From Streptococcus sobrinus DSM 20742 = ATCC 33478 (GTDB lineage Bacteria; Bacillota; Bacilli; Lactobacillales; Streptococcaceae), in contig NZ_KK365991.1 of assembly GCF_000686605.1 (NCBI RefSeq), forward strand, positions 2,205-66,204: a stretch of 64,000 bases of DNA, written 5' to 3'. The position numbers were made by a program, and so were the translations under genes. Positions within the stretch are counted from its first letter, which is position 1, and every line of letters starts with the position of its first letter. Positions 38,911 to 48,790 of the stretch are shown in pieces. The notes under the pieces are model-generated. The model saw only the letters and a list, made by a program, of their open reading frames with translations. It was not told the DNA's origin and ran no database searches.

Positions 38911-39696
38911 ATGACAACACACATTCAATGGGACGGAAATCTTTCGCAAGAAGGACTTGAGATTGTAAAAAGCGAGGGCGGTTGTATTGTCTGTCCAACC
39001 AAGGTTGGCTACATCATTATGACCAGCGACAAGGCTGGCTTGGAACGCAAATTCGCTGCTAAGAACCGTAAGCGCAATAAACCAGGTGTCGTGCTCTGTG
39101 GTAGCATGGATGAACTGCGCGCTCTGGCTCAATTAACACCAGAGATTGAAAGCTTCTACCAAAAGCATTGGGACCAAGATATTCTGCTGGGTTGTATCCT
39201 CCCTTGGAAGGAAGATGCCTATGCTAAACTCCAAGCCTTTGGTGATGGCCGTGAAGAACTGATGACCGACAGCCGTAAGACCTCTTGCTTTGTTATTAAG
39301 TTCGGTGTAGCTGGAGAACAAATTGCTAAGGAAATGTGGGAAAAAGAAGGTAAGATGGTTTACGCTTCATCTGCCAACCCATCAGGTAAAGGAAACCGCG
39401 GTAAGGTTGAAGGCATCGGTAGTCAAATCGAAGAAGCTGTTGACTTGGTTATTGAGGCTGACGACTATGTCGCTTCCATTCAACCAGACAAGAACGTTGA
39501 GACCCGCTATGAACAGGGCGTTATGGTTTCTATGGTTGATAAGGACGGGAAGCTCATCCCTGAACAAGGTAAGGACAGTCGTTCCATCGACAACTGTCCA
39601 GTCGTCATCCGCAAGGGGCTGGACATCGACAAGATTATGATGAACCTTTCAGACACCTTCAACTCTTGGAACTACCGCCAAGGTGAATACTATTAA
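38911..39696 (+). CDS. Sua5/YciO/YrdC-fold protein
   Basis: 261 residues. Start has GGAGAAG 6-7 bp upstream. N-terminal CIVCPTKVGYI and AKNRKRNKPG resemble the YrdC nucleotide-binding surface, and VYASSANPSGKGNRG is the SANxSG motif. Family members bind ATP/threonylcarbamoyl-AMP or RNA; this one is a YciO-like paralog rather than the essential Sua5, so function is open. Confidence 0.75.
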   Translation: MTTHIQWDGNLSQEGLEIVKSEGGCIVCPTKVGYIIMTSDKAGLERKFAAKNRKRNKPGVVLCGSMDELRALAQLTPEIESFYQKHWDQDILLGCILPWKEDAYAKLQAFGDGREELMTDSRKTSCFVIKFGVAGEQIAKEMWEKEGKMVYASSANPSGKGNRGKVEGIGSQIEEAVDLVIEADDYVASIQPDKNVETRYEQGVMVSMVDKDGKLIPEQGKDSRSIDNCPVVIRKGLDIDKIMMNLSDTFNSWNYRQGEYY

Positions 39697-39706
39697 GATA
39701 ATGATA

Positions 39707-39727
39707 GCCACCGTTTGGTGGTTTTTT
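39707..39727 (+). terminator. Terminator after the YrdC-fold gene
   Basis: AGCCACC / GGTGGT stem with GTTT loop and six Ts. Confidence 0.8.
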
Positions 39728-39815
39728 CTATAGCAGAAAATCAGTTCAACAATTTGTCTGCTTGTCCAAGGATTAACAGAAGGGACAGGCTGTTTAACTA
39801 AAAAAGAGATATTTT

Positions 39816-40394
39816 ATGATTTTAAACTACTTAATCCATCAATCCAAAATGCCATCAGGTCTCATGGGTAGGATGATGATGGCTATCTGGAATAAATCCT
39901 ATTTACCTATGGTCAAGTGGAGTCTGAATTTTGTCAGAACTACTCAAGTTCAGCAGATTTTAGATGTTGGTGTCGGTAATGGAAAATCGACTGCCTACCT
40001 CAGTTCGGTCTTTCCTGGAGCAGAGATTCATGGTCTGGACATTTCCCCGACAGCCATCCAGGAGGCTAAAAGGCTAGAAGTTGCTGGTCAGCTAGATTTT
40101 ACCGTTTCAGCTATTGAGCAGACTGATTTTTCAGCTGAGAGTTTTGATTTGGTCTGTGGCTTTCAAACACATTTTCATTGGGATGACCTGGTTGCAGGTC
40201 TGAACGAAATCCATCGCCTCTTGAAAGAGCAGGGCCAGTTACTCTTGGCCTGTGAACAGAGCAAATTGGACTATTTTCTCCCTCAGATGAAAACGACTGA
40301 AGACTTTCAATCCTTTATCCAACCTTTAGGGTTTCAACTGCTTGCTTCCCATCAAAAAGGACCTTGGATAGCTTACTCTTGTCAGAAAATATAA
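39816..40394 (+). CDS. Class I SAM-dependent methyltransferase
   Basis: 192 residues. SAM-binding LDVGVGNGKSTAYLS, then HGLDISP and ALL-like motifs (SFDLVCGFQTHFHW). Small-molecule type; substrate unknown. Monocistronic. Confidence 0.8.
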   Translation: MILNYLIHQSKMPSGLMGRMMMAIWNKSYLPMVKWSLNFVRTTQVQQILDVGVGNGKSTAYLSSVFPGAEIHGLDISPTAIQEAKRLEVAGQLDFTVSAIEQTDFSAESFDLVCGFQTHFHWDDLVAGLNEIHRLLKEQGQLLLACEQSKLDYFLPQMKTTEDFQSFIQPLGFQLLASHQKGPWIAYSCQKI

Positions 40395-40540
40395 GATGAA
40401 AATCCACACAAAGCGGCCTTTCTTGGAATAAACATCAAGATCTTAAGACTTACCCATTAAGTCATAAATCCTATTTTTTTGAGGCAATGACACCTGCTTA
40501 TTAGTTCGCCTCTAGCCCCAATTTTTGCTATAATATCCTT

Positions 40541-41038
40541 ATGACACCTACAGAGAAAAAATCAGCTTATGATATATTACTAGCCCAGTTGAAAGCCCTT
40601 TTGGAAGGTGAGACCAATGCCCTGGCTAATCTTGCCAATGCTTCGGCCCTGATTAAGGAAGCCCTGCCCAATTCAGTCTTCGCTGGATTTTATCTTTACG
40701 ATGGTCAGGAATTGATTTTAGGCCCCTTCCAAGGTAGGGTTTCCTGCGTCCATATTCAGCTTGGCAAGGGCGTCTGCGGGGAATCTGCCCAGAAGAAGCA
40801 AACTCTGATTGTGGAAGATGTGACTAAACATACCAACTATATTTCCTGTGATTCGGCAGCCCTGTCGGAAATCGTCCTTCCCATCTATCAGGGTGACCAG
40901 CTCCTAGGAGTCTTGGATTTGGATTCGAGCTTAGTTGCTGACTACGACCAGTTGGATCAGGACTATTTGGAGAAATTTGTGGCCATTCTGCTGGAAAAAA
41001 CGGACTGGAATTTTGCTATGTTTGGAGTTAAGAACTAA
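40541..41038 (+). CDS. GAF-domain free methionine-(R)-sulfoxide reductase
   Basis: 165 residues, single GAF domain. Conserved cysteines lie in [15 protein letters not shown] and YISCD, the fRMsr pattern, with LGVLDLDS at the end. Reduces free Met-R-sulfoxide. The stop shares a base with the dnaX start (TAATG), an arrangement usual in streptococci. Confidence 0.88.
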   Translation: MTPTEKKSAYDILLAQLKALLEGETNALANLANASALIKEALPNSVFAGFYLYDGQELILGPFQGRVSCVHIQLGKGVCGESAQKKQTLIVEDVTKHTNYISCDSAALSEIVLPIYQGDQLLGVLDLDSSLVADYDQLDQDYLEKFVAILLEKTDWNFAMFGVKN

Positions 41039-42738
41039 TGTATCAAGCCCTTTATCGAAAATACCGAAGCCAAACCTTCCAGGAATTGGTTGGCCAAGAA
41101 GTGGTCGCAACCACCCTCAAGAAGGCTGTAGCTTCTGGTAAAATCAGCCATGCCTACCTTTTCTCAGGTCCTAGAGGGACTGGGAAAACCAGTGTGGCCA
41201 AAATCTTTGCCAAGGCTATGAACTGTCCCAATCAGGTGAAGGGTGAGCCCTGCAACCAGTGTGACATCTGCCAGGATATTACCGAAGGCAGCCTAGAAGA
41301 TGTCATCGAAATTGATGCGGCCTCCAACAACGGGGTCGATGAAATCCGGGAAATCCGTGACAAATCGACCTACGCCCCCAGTCGGGCCACCTACAAGGTC
41401 TATATCATTGACGAAGTTCATATGCTTTCAACTGGGGCCTTTAACGCCCTGCTCAAGACCTTGGAAGAACCGACGGAAAATGTCGTTTTCATTCTGGCAA
41501 CAACCGAGCTGCACAAGATTCCAGCCACCATCCTCTCTCGGGTTCAACGCTTTGAGTTCAAGGCCATTAAGCAGACAGCCATCCGCCAACACATGGCTCA
41601 GATTCTGGACAAGGAAGGCATCGCCTATGAAGATCAGGCTCTCAATCTGATTGCCCGGCAGGCCGAAGGAGGAATGCGGGATGCCTTGTCCATCTTGGAC
41701 CAGGCCCTCAGTCTTTCGGCTGACAATCAGGTAACGGCAGCTATTGCCGAAGAAATCACCGGTTCGGTCGGTCAGGAAGCCCTAGACAACTATTTGACCA
41801 ATATCATCCAACATGATAGCCTAGCGGCCCTGACCAATCTCAATACCATCTTTGATAGCGGCAAGGGTATGAGTCGCTTTGCGACCGACCTGCTGGACTA
41901 TCTGCGGGATATTCTCATGGTGCAGGCAGGTGGGGAAGCTACGCATAATAGTCAGGCCTTTCAGGACAATTTGTCCCTAGAACAGGAGCGACTCTTTACC
42001 ATGATTGATATCATCACTCAGACCATGCCTGAGCTGAAAAATGGTACCCAACCAAAAATCTATGCTGAGATGATGACTATCCAACTATCTGATACTCAGC
42101 AGATATCAAGTCCTGTCCAGACTGGAGCTTCGGAGGAGCTGGAGAAAGAAATTCAGGTCCTCAAGCGAGAAGTGGCCCAGCTCAAGGCCCAGCTGGAAAC
42201 TGGCAATTTCAGCAATACGGATCCCATCAGTAAGTCCAAAACTCCCACCAATTTCAGATTCAAAGTTGATAAGACTAAGATTTTGACCATCATGGAAGAA
42301 ACGGTGGCGGACAGCGAAAAGTCTCGCCAATACCTAGATGCCCTCAAGTCTTCTTGGAATGAAATCCTGGACTCTATTGGGCCTCAGGATAGAGCTCTCC
42401 TCCTAGGGTCAGAGCCAGTCCTAGCCAACAGTGAAAATGCTATACTAGCTTTTCAGGCTGCCTTCAATGCTGAGCAGGCTATGAAACGAACTGACCTCAA
42501 TACCATGTTTGGCAATATCATGAGCCAGGCTGCCGGCTTTTCACCGCAAATCATGGCGGTACCCAAGTCCGATTTCGAGGAAATTCGAACAGAGTTTGCC
42601 CAAAAAATGCGAAACCAAAAGGATCCTGATAATTCAGCCGATTCTCAGGATGATCAGGTGGAAGCAGAAGGACAAGACAGCCTGATTCCAGATGGTTTTG
42701 AATTTCTCTCTGACAAACTGGAAGTAGAAGAAGACTAA
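41038..42738 (+). CDS. dnaX: DNA polymerase III subunit gamma/tau
   Basis: 566 residues. AAA+ clamp loader: Walker A SGPRGTGKTS, zinc cysteines in CPNQVKGEPCNQCDIC, Walker B IIDEVHML, sensor 1 ATTELHK and SRVQRFEF arginine finger. The C-terminal half is the less conserved tau region with a coiled coil near residues 360-390. Translationally coupled to the GAF gene. Followed by a terminator. Confidence 0.96.
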   Translation: MYQALYRKYRSQTFQELVGQEVVATTLKKAVASGKISHAYLFSGPRGTGKTSVAKIFAKAMNCPNQVKGEPCNQCDICQDITEGSLEDVIEIDAASNNGVDEIREIRDKSTYAPSRATYKVYIIDEVHMLSTGAFNALLKTLEEPTENVVFILATTELHKIPATILSRVQRFEFKAIKQTAIRQHMAQILDKEGIAYEDQALNLIARQAEGGMRDALSILDQALSLSADNQVTAAIAEEITGSVGQEALDNYLTNIIQHDSLAALTNLNTIFDSGKGMSRFATDLLDYLRDILMVQAGGEATHNSQAFQDNLSLEQERLFTMIDIITQTMPELKNGTQPKIYAEMMTIQLSDTQQISSPVQTGASEELEKEIQVLKREVAQLKAQLETGNFSNTDPISKSKTPTNFRFKVDKTKILTIMEETVADSEKSRQYLDALKSSWNEILDSIGPQDRALLLGSEPVLANSENAILAFQAAFNAEQAMKRTDLNTMFGNIMSQAAGFSPQIMAVPKSDFEEIRTEFAQKMRNQKDPDNSADSQDDQVEAEGQDSLIPDGFEFLSDKLEVEED

Positions 42739-42819
42739 AACAAGTGCCTCTCTGGCAGTTTTCACCAAGTGATTAGTCGTCTTTTCACTAAATAGTAATA
42801 AATTTTCTTGAGATGAGAA

Positions 42820-42846
42820 AAAATCCACCATTGCGGTGGATTTTCT
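42820..42846 (+). terminator. Terminator after dnaX
   Basis: Perfect stem AAAATCCACC / GGTGGATTTT with ATTGC loop. Confidence 0.75.
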
Positions 42847-42848
42847 GC

Positions 42849-42854
42849 TATAAT
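42849..42854 (+). promoter_or_regulatory. Extended -10 promoter of the DUF3272 gene
   Basis: TGC-TATAAT immediately after the dnaX terminator and 9 bp before the ATG, so the transcript would be nearly leaderless. Confidence 0.5.
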
Positions 42855-42862
42855 TACCTTAT

Positions 42863-43084
42863 ATGAATAGATTACAGTTTATCAGCATGGCTCTCTGGTG
42901 TGCCTTGGAAAGCTACTTTTTCAGCGATGCCTTGCTTACAGGACATTTTTGGTTAGCAGCTTTTTGGGCCTTCCTTATTATTCGCAATTTGCAGAATGCC
43001 TATCTGGCAGACCGTCTGCTCAAGGAATTGCTCAAGTCCCTATCTCATGGCCAAGGGACTAATAGTCCCAAGAAGAGAGACTAA
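42863..43084 (+). CDS. Small DUF3272-like membrane protein
   Basis: 73 residues with two hydrophobic stretches (about 5-20 and 25-48) and a basic C-terminus. Resembles the streptococcal DUF3272 proteins found beside dnaX and birA. Its 3' end overlaps the convergent birA by 26 bases. No function known. Confidence 0.7.
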   Translation: MNRLQFISMALWCALESYFFSDALLTGHFWLAAFWAFLIIRNLQNAYLADRLLKELLKSLSHGQGTNSPKKRD

Positions 43085-44000
43085 TTTCCCCAGAATTAAG
43101 GACTTTTTCTTGACCATCATCCAGCCGGACGACTAGCTGGCCGCTGTCAGTAATGTCAGTCGCTAGACCAGTATAAGATAATTGATTTTCCACAAAGGTC
43201 ACTCGTTTATCCAGAACGAGTGATTTTTCTTTGTAAACTTTTATGAGATCTCGCTCAGGAGTATTTTGGAAAATGTTCCAGATTTCAGCAATCAGCTGAT
43301 TGCGGCTGATAGGTGCTTGTTTGGTGAAGAGGCTAGTAGCCTTGTCCTGCAAGTCCTCAGGAAATTCAGGCACTAGGAAATTTAGTCCCACGCCGATGAT
43401 AACATCGGTAATCAGTCCTGTCTCAATGGATGAAATAGCCTCGGTCAGGATGCCAGCAAGCTTTTTTTGCCCCAGATAAATATCATTGACCCACTTAATC
43501 TGGCAGTCAATGCCGGCCAGACGAGAGATGGCCTTGATGATACTGGAAGCAACCATGAGGGTATAGGCAGGAACCTGATCATAGGGCAGGTTGGGCTGGA
43601 GGTGAAGGGACATATAGATACCGCCTGACTCGGGCGAGAAGAAAGGGCGGGCGAAACGGCCGCGGGCCGCCTTTTGATTAGGAGCCAAATAGAGGGCTGG
43701 ACTGGAATCCCCCTTTTCGATACCTTCCTTAGCATCCAGTTGGGTGGAAGCAGAAGTCTCATTGAGATAAACCTTTAGGCCTGTGGCTGATGCAATTTCG
43801 TCAGGCAGGAGCAGGTCACCAAGAAGCAGCCGGTAGCCTCGGTTCTTGATGGACTCAATAACCAAGCCCTTGCTTTCAAGAGTTTTCATAGATTTCCAAA
43901 TGGCTGTCCGGGAGACATCCAGCTGCTGAGCCAAATCCTGCCCGCTGACAAAACCGCCAGCTTCCCGCAAAATTTGATAAATTTTTTCATAAGTTTTCAT
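43059..44000 (-). CDS. birA: Biotin-protein ligase / biotin repressor
   Basis: 313 residues. N-terminal winged helix (YQILREAGGFVSGQDLAQQLDVSRTAIWK), then the ligase domain with AARGRFARPFFSPESGGIY (ATP/biotin loop) and KWVNDIYLGQKK, and a C-terminal SH3-like part. Attaches biotin to carboxylases and may repress biotin uptake genes. The minus-strand extended -10 TGC-TACAAT is at 44033-44025. Confidence 0.93.
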   Translation of the reverse strand: MKTYEKIYQILREAGGFVSGQDLAQQLDVSRTAIWKSMKTLESKGLVIESIKNRGYRLLLGDLLLPDEIASATGLKVYLNETSASTQLDAKEGIEKGDSSPALYLAPNQKAARGRFARPFFSPESGGIYMSLHLQPNLPYDQVPAYTLMVASSIIKAISRLAGIDCQIKWVNDIYLGQKKLAGILTEAISSIETGLITDVIIGVGLNFLVPEFPEDLQDKATSLFTKQAPISRNQLIAEIWNIFQNTPERDLIKVYKEKSLVLDKRVTFVENQLSYTGLATDITDSGQLVVRLDDGQEKVLNSGEISLSSWDY

Positions 44001-44134
44001 ATTTTTCCTCGCTTTTATGCTTTTATTGTAGCATAAATAATGGCTTTGAAAAGGAAAGGCTGGGTTGCTTTGTTCAGGGTGGCAAGAAAGGCATCTTCAA
44101 CCAGTTAATTTCTTAAAAGCTGGGCTTTCCAGTG

Positions 44135-44143
44135 TGCTATAAT
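44135..44143 (+). promoter_or_regulatory. Extended -10 promoter of hsdR
   Basis: TGC-TATAAT about 34 bp before the ATG at 44177; it decides the start, because any upstream in-frame start would lie in the promoter. Confidence 0.65.
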
Positions 44144-44176
44144 AAAATTATCAGAATTTACTTAGAAAGGCTTAGT

Positions 44177-47173
44177 ATGCCACTGTATCAAGAAACCCAG
44201 CAAGAGAAGCGCTTAATCCAAACCCTAATTAGCGGGAAAAGTCAATGGTCCTATCGCCCTGACCTCAAGACCCCTGATGAACTATGGGATAATTTCTTTA
44301 ACAAGTTAGAGCAGAATAATCTTGCCAGACTAGAGGGGGTCGCCCTGACTCAGCAAGAAAAGGAACAGATCCGCAACCAACTTAATTTTGTTAATTATTA
44401 TGAAGCAGCCAAGTGGCTGGTGGGTGAAAATGGCATTGCCAAGGTTCGGATTCAAAGAGAAGATGCCCGTCTGGGCACCATCAATCTAGATGTCCTCTTT
44501 CGTGACCATGTGGCTGGCGGAAAATCTTCCTACGAGATTGTCAATCAAGTTAAGACCTTTGCGGAAGACGACTTGGACCATAACCGCCGAGGGGATGTCA
44601 CCTTCCTCATCAATGGCCTGCCCTTGATTCAATTAGAGCTGAAAAGTCAGCACAGCCCCTTCATGGATGCCTTTCATCAACTCAAAAAATATGATAAGGA
44701 GGGCAAGTTCCGTGGCATCTTTTCCAGCCTGCAGATGTTTGTCGTGTCAAATATCGAAGATACCCGCTATATCGCAGCAGCCAAGGAGAATAAGCTCAAT
44801 CCACGCTTTCTAACTAAGTGGGTTGACAGGGAGAACCAGCCCGTCCTTAACCTTTTTGACTTTGCCAAGGCTGTCCTTTCCATTCCACGAGCCCACCAGC
44901 TGGTCATGCAGTACTCGGTTTTGGACAATAGCAAGAAGAGTCTGATTTTGCTGCGGCCCTACCAGATTCATGCTATTGAGGCGGTCAAGGAAGCCAGCTA
45001 TCGCGGAGAATCCGGCTATGTCTGGCATACGACCGGTTCAGGCAAGACCCTGACTTCCTATAAGGTAGCCAGAAACCTCCTGACTATCCCTTCCATTGAC
45101 AAGACAATCTTTATCGTTGACCGCAGGGATTTGGATGACCAGACGACCTCCAGCTTTCTCTCCTATGCCCAGAATGATACCATTGACATTGATGAGACCA
45201 ATTCCAGCAAGGAGCTGATTAGAACTCTGGCCGGCAAGGAACGGCGGGTGGTGGTAACCACCATTCAGAAAATTTCTGCCATGATGCGAAAGTTTGAGCA
45301 GGGTCATTACCAAGCAAATCAGGATAAGATTCGTCAGCTGCGAGTCGCTTTCGTTGTCGATGAGTGTCACAGGGCAGTAACGCCTCAGGCCAAACGCTCC
45401 CTGTCCAAGTTCTTTATCCATTCCCTCTGGTACGGCTTTACCGGTACCCCTATCTTTGGTGAAAATCGCCGAGCAGCCCTAGGTGATCTGGCACAGACTA
45501 CCGAGGAACTCTACGGCAACTGTCTGCATACTTACACCGTTAAAAATGCTATCCACGATGGAGCCGTGCTGGGCTTTCGGGTAGAATACCAGACCACGGT
45601 TGGTGAAGAGCTGGATGAAAAGTCCATCCCTGACTCGGTTTATGAGTCCCAAGAGCACATGCTGGAAGTTCTTCGCTATATCCTTAGCAAGCCCGCCCGT
45701 CTCTTTGGCTTTCGCAATGGTATTGGCAAGACCTACAATGCTATCTTGACGGTCTCCTCCATCAAGCAGGCCCAAGCTTACTATGATTTGATTAAGGCAG
45801 TCAAAGAAGGCCGAAGCCCTTTGAAAATCTCTGAAAAGACCAAGCAGACTCTGCCAGATTTTCCAAAGATGACCATCACCTACTCACTGACGGAAAATGA
45901 AGAAGACTCTTCCCGCAATCAGGACAAGATGAAGGAGACTCTGAGTGATTATAATCAAGAGTTCGGTACCCATTTCGGTCTGGCCGATTTGGCTGGCTTT
46001 AATACCGATGTCAATAAACGTCTGGCCAGAAAGGAAGACCGCTATCTCAACCGCAAGGAGCAGTTGGACTTAGTAATCGTTGTCGACCGGCTCCTGACTG
46101 GTTTTGATGCTCCCTGCCTTCAGACCCTCTTTATGGACCGCAAGCCCCTCAAGCCCCAGCACCTGATTCAGGCCTTTAGTCGGACCAATCGGATTTTTGA
46201 CAAGAACAAGAAGTTTGGTCAGATTATCACCTTCCAACAGCCCAAGGCCTTTAAAGAGGCAGTCGATAAGGCTCTCTGGCTCTACTCCAAGGGCGGGGAA
46301 AACTATGTTCTGGCCCCTGAGTGGGAGGATGAAAAGGCTAAGTTTGATGATAAGCTGGCGCAATTCCGCAGTCATATTTCCGAGCAGGCTGGTTTGGGCA
46401 TTGATCCGGACCTAGCCGATACCGCCCAGCTCAAGCAGTTCGCTAAGGCTTACCAGGAGTTTGACAAGGCCTTCGCCTCCATCCAAGTCTATGGTCAGTA
46501 TGACCAAGACCAGATCTATAGTGAAGCTGGGCTAAGCCAAGATAAGTTAGATAGCTACTTAGGTGTCTATCAAAATGTTCTAGCGGAGTTGAAGCTCAGA
46601 CGGCAAGAAGATGACGAGGAGACTGATGATGACTTACTGGATATCCTGTATGAGCTGGAGGCCGTCCAGGTTGATGACATCAACTACGACTATATTATCA
46701 ACCTGATTCAGGCCCTGATTGGTCAAGATGCTAAGGAAGTCAAGTCCTTTTCACCAGATGACTTGACAACTATTGATAGCTATATCGCCGATCTAGCCAA
46801 GCGCCGGCCTGAGTTGGCCAAGGTGGTCAGCCAGCTCTGGCAGTCCATTCAGAAAGACCCACAGAGCTACCAAGGTCAGTCGGTGACTGAGCTTTTGGAA
46901 GAAATGATTGACCAGGTCATTGAACAAGAGGTCACCCAGCTGGCAAGGAAGTGGTATATCGGTGAGGAGGAACTCTACTATCTGGCCAAGCACTATAACC
47001 CTAAGGCGCAAAAGCAAGCGGGCGAAAGCGAACTGATCGCCAGCCAGCGCTATCAGGACTATAAGGCCCAAGTCGCTGAACCCCTCAATCCCCTCAAATA
47101 CAAGAAGGCCATCAAGGAAGACTATCTTAAGCTCATCCAAGAGGTCATCTATCCCCTGTTAGCTAAGCAATAG
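44177..47173 (+). CDS. hsdR: Type I restriction enzyme, R subunit
   Basis: 998 residues from the ATG at 44177 (AGAAAGG upstream; a GTG at 44132 overlaps the promoter). N-terminal nuclease with the Glu-x-Lys pair in LIQLELKS (about residue 153), then SF2 translocase: Walker A TTGSGKT (about 285), DECH box [11 protein letters not shown]-like GFTGTPIF and QAFSRTNR motif VI. C-terminal helical part binds HsdM. Cuts unmodified DNA with HsdM/HsdS. Its partners lie 5 and 9 kb downstream, separated by other defence modules. Confidence 0.95.
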   Translation: MPLYQETQQEKRLIQTLISGKSQWSYRPDLKTPDELWDNFFNKLEQNNLARLEGVALTQQEKEQIRNQLNFVNYYEAAKWLVGENGIAKVRIQREDARLGTINLDVLFRDHVAGGKSSYEIVNQVKTFAEDDLDHNRRGDVTFLINGLPLIQLELKSQHSPFMDAFHQLKKYDKEGKFRGIFSSLQMFVVSNIEDTRYIAAAKENKLNPRFLTKWVDRENQPVLNLFDFAKAVLSIPRAHQLVMQYSVLDNSKKSLILLRPYQIHAIEAVKEASYRGESGYVWHTTGSGKTLTSYKVARNLLTIPSIDKTIFIVDRRDLDDQTTSSFLSYAQNDTIDIDETNSSKELIRTLAGKERRVVVTTIQKISAMMRKFEQGHYQANQDKIRQLRVAFVVDECHRAVTPQAKRSLSKFFIHSLWYGFTGTPIFGENRRAALGDLAQTTEELYGNCLHTYTVKNAIHDGAVLGFRVEYQTTVGEELDEKSIPDSVYESQEHMLEVLRYILSKPARLFGFRNGIGKTYNAILTVSSIKQAQAYYDLIKAVKEGRSPLKISEKTKQTLPDFPKMTITYSLTENEEDSSRNQDKMKETLSDYNQEFGTHFGLADLAGFNTDVNKRLARKEDRYLNRKEQLDLVIVVDRLLTGFDAPCLQTLFMDRKPLKPQHLIQAFSRTNRIFDKNKKFGQIITFQQPKAFKEAVDKALWLYSKGGENYVLAPEWEDEKAKFDDKLAQFRSHISEQAGLGIDPDLADTAQLKQFAKAYQEFDKAFASIQVYGQYDQDQIYSEAGLSQDKLDSYLGVYQNVLAELKLRRQEDDEETDDDLLDILYELEAVQVDDINYDYIINLIQALIGQDAKEVKSFSPDDLTTIDSYIADLAKRRPELAKVVSQLWQSIQKDPQSYQGQSVTELLEEMIDQVIEQEVTQLARKWYIGEEELYYLAKHYNPKAQKQAGESELIASQRYQDYKAQVAEPLNPLKYKKAIKEDYLKLIQEVIYPLLAKQ

Positions 47174-47189
47174 GAGCAAAGAAATCGGA

Positions 47190-47234
47190 TTAATTACGAA
47201 TAAATAATGAAGGCACTCGATAGGGTGTCTTTTA
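47190..47234 (+). repeat. Terminator-bearing repeat, copy 1
   Basis: ATTAATTACGAATAA followed by AAGGCACTC-GATA-GGGTGTCTT and a T run. Nearly the same 45-bp stretch recurs at 47855-47902, before the second toxin-antitoxin pair. The hairpin pairs fully if G-U pairs are counted and should terminate hsdR transcription. Confidence 0.75.
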
Positions 47235-47263
47235 CAGACTTAGTTTGACTTTTTCAAAAGGAG

Positions 47264-47272
47264 GTGCTACAA
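47264..47272 (+). promoter_or_regulatory. Promoter and possible operator of the RelBE-like module
   Basis: TGC-TACAAT extended -10, directly followed by the inverted repeat TGTGT-T-ACACA (47274-47284), a likely autoregulatory site for the antitoxin. Confidence 0.5.
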
Positions 47273-47292
47273 TGTGTTACACAAGGAGAAGC

Positions 47293-47517
47293 ATGATGAG
47301 TACAGTAACAGTCAGATTAAACAAAGATGAAGAAGACTTCTTTAAAACCTATGCTCAGATTACAGGAGTCAGTCTTTCAACCCTCTTTAAAAAGTCGCTG
47401 GAAAAGGCCATTGAAGATGAGTATGATTTGAAACTCTATCAAGAGGCCTTTCGAGCCTACCAAGAGGATCCAGAGACTCTTTCTCACGCAGATTTTAAAA
47501 AGGAATTAGGTTTCTAA
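47293..47517 (+). CDS. RelB/DinJ-like antitoxin
   Basis: 74 residues from the ATG at 47293 (AAGGAG 4-5 bp upstream; an ATG also follows at 47296). N-terminal ribbon-helix-helix (STVTVRLNKDEEDFFKTYA) and an acidic C-terminal tail for toxin binding. Directly abuts the toxin gene. Confidence 0.85.
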   Translation: MMSTVTVRLNKDEEDFFKTYAQITGVSLSTLFKKSLEKAIEDEYDLKLYQEAFRAYQEDPETLSHADFKKELGF

Positions 47518-47781
47518 ATGTATCAGGTTCGCTATTCCAAGAAAGCCCAGAAGCAAATTAAAAAGTTGGATAAGTCTGTTCAGAGATTCCTCTTTTCTTG
47601 GATTGACAAGCATATAGACGGAAGTGACAACCCTAGACAGTTTGGGAAAGGCCTAAGCGGCAATCATGCCAGAGAGTGGCGGTATCGTATCGGCGACTAT
47701 CGCTTGATTTGTGATATTGAGGACGACAAGTTGATCATTCTGGCCTTAGAGTTTGGTCATAGAAGGGACATCTATAAGTAG
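47518..47781 (+). CDS. RelE/ParE-superfamily toxin
   Basis: 87 residues. Starts with YQVRYSKKAQKQIKKLD; conserved basic and aromatic residues in WRYRIGDYRLICDI and FGHRRDIYK as in RelE-type mRNA interferases. Pairs with the upstream antitoxin. Cuts mRNA on the ribosome by family analogy. Confidence 0.87.
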   Translation: MYQVRYSKKAQKQIKKLDKSVQRFLFSWIDKHIDGSDNPRQFGKGLSGNHAREWRYRIGDYRLICDIEDDKLIILALEFGHRRDIYK

Positions 47782-47854
47782 GTCAGAGACTAAACCTTCC
47801 GAGGCAAGGTTTGGCTCATCTCTTGTGAAAGACTCCCAATATCTTGTAAAATTA

Positions 47855-47902
47855 AATTAATTACGAATAATTCAATAAAGGCACTCGATAGGGTGTCTTT
47901 TT
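47855..47902 (+). repeat. Terminator-bearing repeat, copy 2
   Basis: Second copy of the 47190-47234 sequence, again with GGCACTC-GATA-GGGTGTC hairpin and T run, now ending the RelBE-like transcript. Confidence 0.75.
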
Positions 47903-47979
47903 AGAACAAAGTTTAGTCAAAACTTGAATACGTGCTACACGTGTGATATGACTAAACTAGTCAGGAAATCATTCAGCTT

Positions 47980-48162
47980 ATGCCCATGACACAAAAAGAA
48001 ATGGTCAAACTTTTAACTGCCAATGGTTGGACCAAAATCAAGGGTAGAAAAGGATCTCACATCAAATTGGAAAAGAAGGGACAGCATCCAATTATTGTCC
48101 CCCACGGTGAGATAAACAAATATACCGAAAGAGCCATCAGAAAACAGGCCGGCCTTCTCTAG
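47980..48162 (+). CDS. hicA: HicA toxin
   Basis: 60 residues, double-stranded-RNA-binding-like fold. Catalytic His in KGSHIKLEK and VPHGEINKYTERAIRKQAGL are diagnostic. An in-frame ATG at 47986 is an alternative start. mRNA interferase, paired with HicB 32 bp downstream. A GTGCTACACGTGTG repeat upstream (about 47932-47945) may be an operator. Confidence 0.92.
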   Translation: MPMTQKEMVKLLTANGWTKIKGRKGSHIKLEKKGQHPIIVPHGEINKYTERAIRKQAGLL

Positions 48163-48194
48163 CCAGCCTAGCCCGCAAACCAAGGAGGTCTACC

Positions 48195-48653
48195 ATGTTA
48201 GTCGCTTATCCTGCTCTCTTTTACTACGATCCCAATGAACCGTCAGCCAACCCTTACTTTGTCACCTTTCCAGATATTGAGCACTCAGCCACTCAAGGAG
48301 AATCCCCAGCCCATGCGATTCTCATGGCCAGTGACTATCTAGGAATGGCTCTGGCAGATGAACTGGAGCAGGGCAGAAGTCTGGCTCAGCCTTCAGATAT
48401 CAATAGCCTGTCCCTAGAAGCCAATAATCCCTTTAAGGATGACGAGGACATGACCCTCAACTATGATCCTGATAAATCCTTTATCTCCCTAGTCAGCGTG
48501 GATCTTGCCAACTATCTAGGTAGTCAGGAACCCATCAAGAAAACCCTGACCATCCCCCGCTGGGCCGACAGACTAGGGCGTGAGCTAGGACTCAACTTTT
48601 CCCAGACCCTAACCGATGCCATCGCTGATAAAAAGCTAGGCAGCAATAGTTAA
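48195..48653 (+). CDS. hicB: HicB antitoxin
   Basis: 152 residues. Partial RNase-H-like N-terminus (YPALFYYDPNE ... YFVTFPDIEHSATQGE) and C-terminal ribbon-helix-helix/Arc-like part (TIPRWADRLGRELGLNFSQTL). AAGGAGG precedes the ATG. Neutralises HicA and represses its own operon. Confidence 0.92.
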   Translation: MLVAYPALFYYDPNEPSANPYFVTFPDIEHSATQGESPAHAILMASDYLGMALADELEQGRSLAQPSDINSLSLEANNPFKDDEDMTLNYDPDKSFISLVSVDLANYLGSQEPIKKTLTIPRWADRLGRELGLNFSQTLTDAIADKKLGSNS

Positions 48654-48677
48654 TCTTAGTAGCAATGATATGAATCA

Positions 48678-48702
48678 ACACGACAAGGCTGTCGTGTTTT
48701 TT
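48678..48702 (+). terminator. Terminator after hicB
   Basis: Perfect stem ACACGACA / TGTCGTGT with AGGC loop and six Ts. It isolates the reverse-transcriptase operon from the toxin-antitoxin genes. Confidence 0.9.
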
Positions 48703-48737
48703 AGTTGGGGTAAGTGGTGAGAGGACTAGAAGAGGTG

Positions 48738-48743
48738 TATAAT
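48738..48743 (+). promoter_or_regulatory. Promoter of the reverse-transcriptase operon
   Basis: TATAAT preceded by TG, about 47 bp before the first start codon; only a poor -35 (TGGTGA) at 48715. Confidence 0.5.
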
Positions 48744-48790
48744 AGAGGATGAGAAAAAAGTTACAATTCTAATTTTGGGAAGGAGATAAT

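Noticed and set aside
44132..44176. Upstream GTG start adding 15 residues to HsdR
   Set aside because: It overlaps the TGC-TATAAT promoter; the ATG at 44177 has a ribosome site and the family N-terminus.
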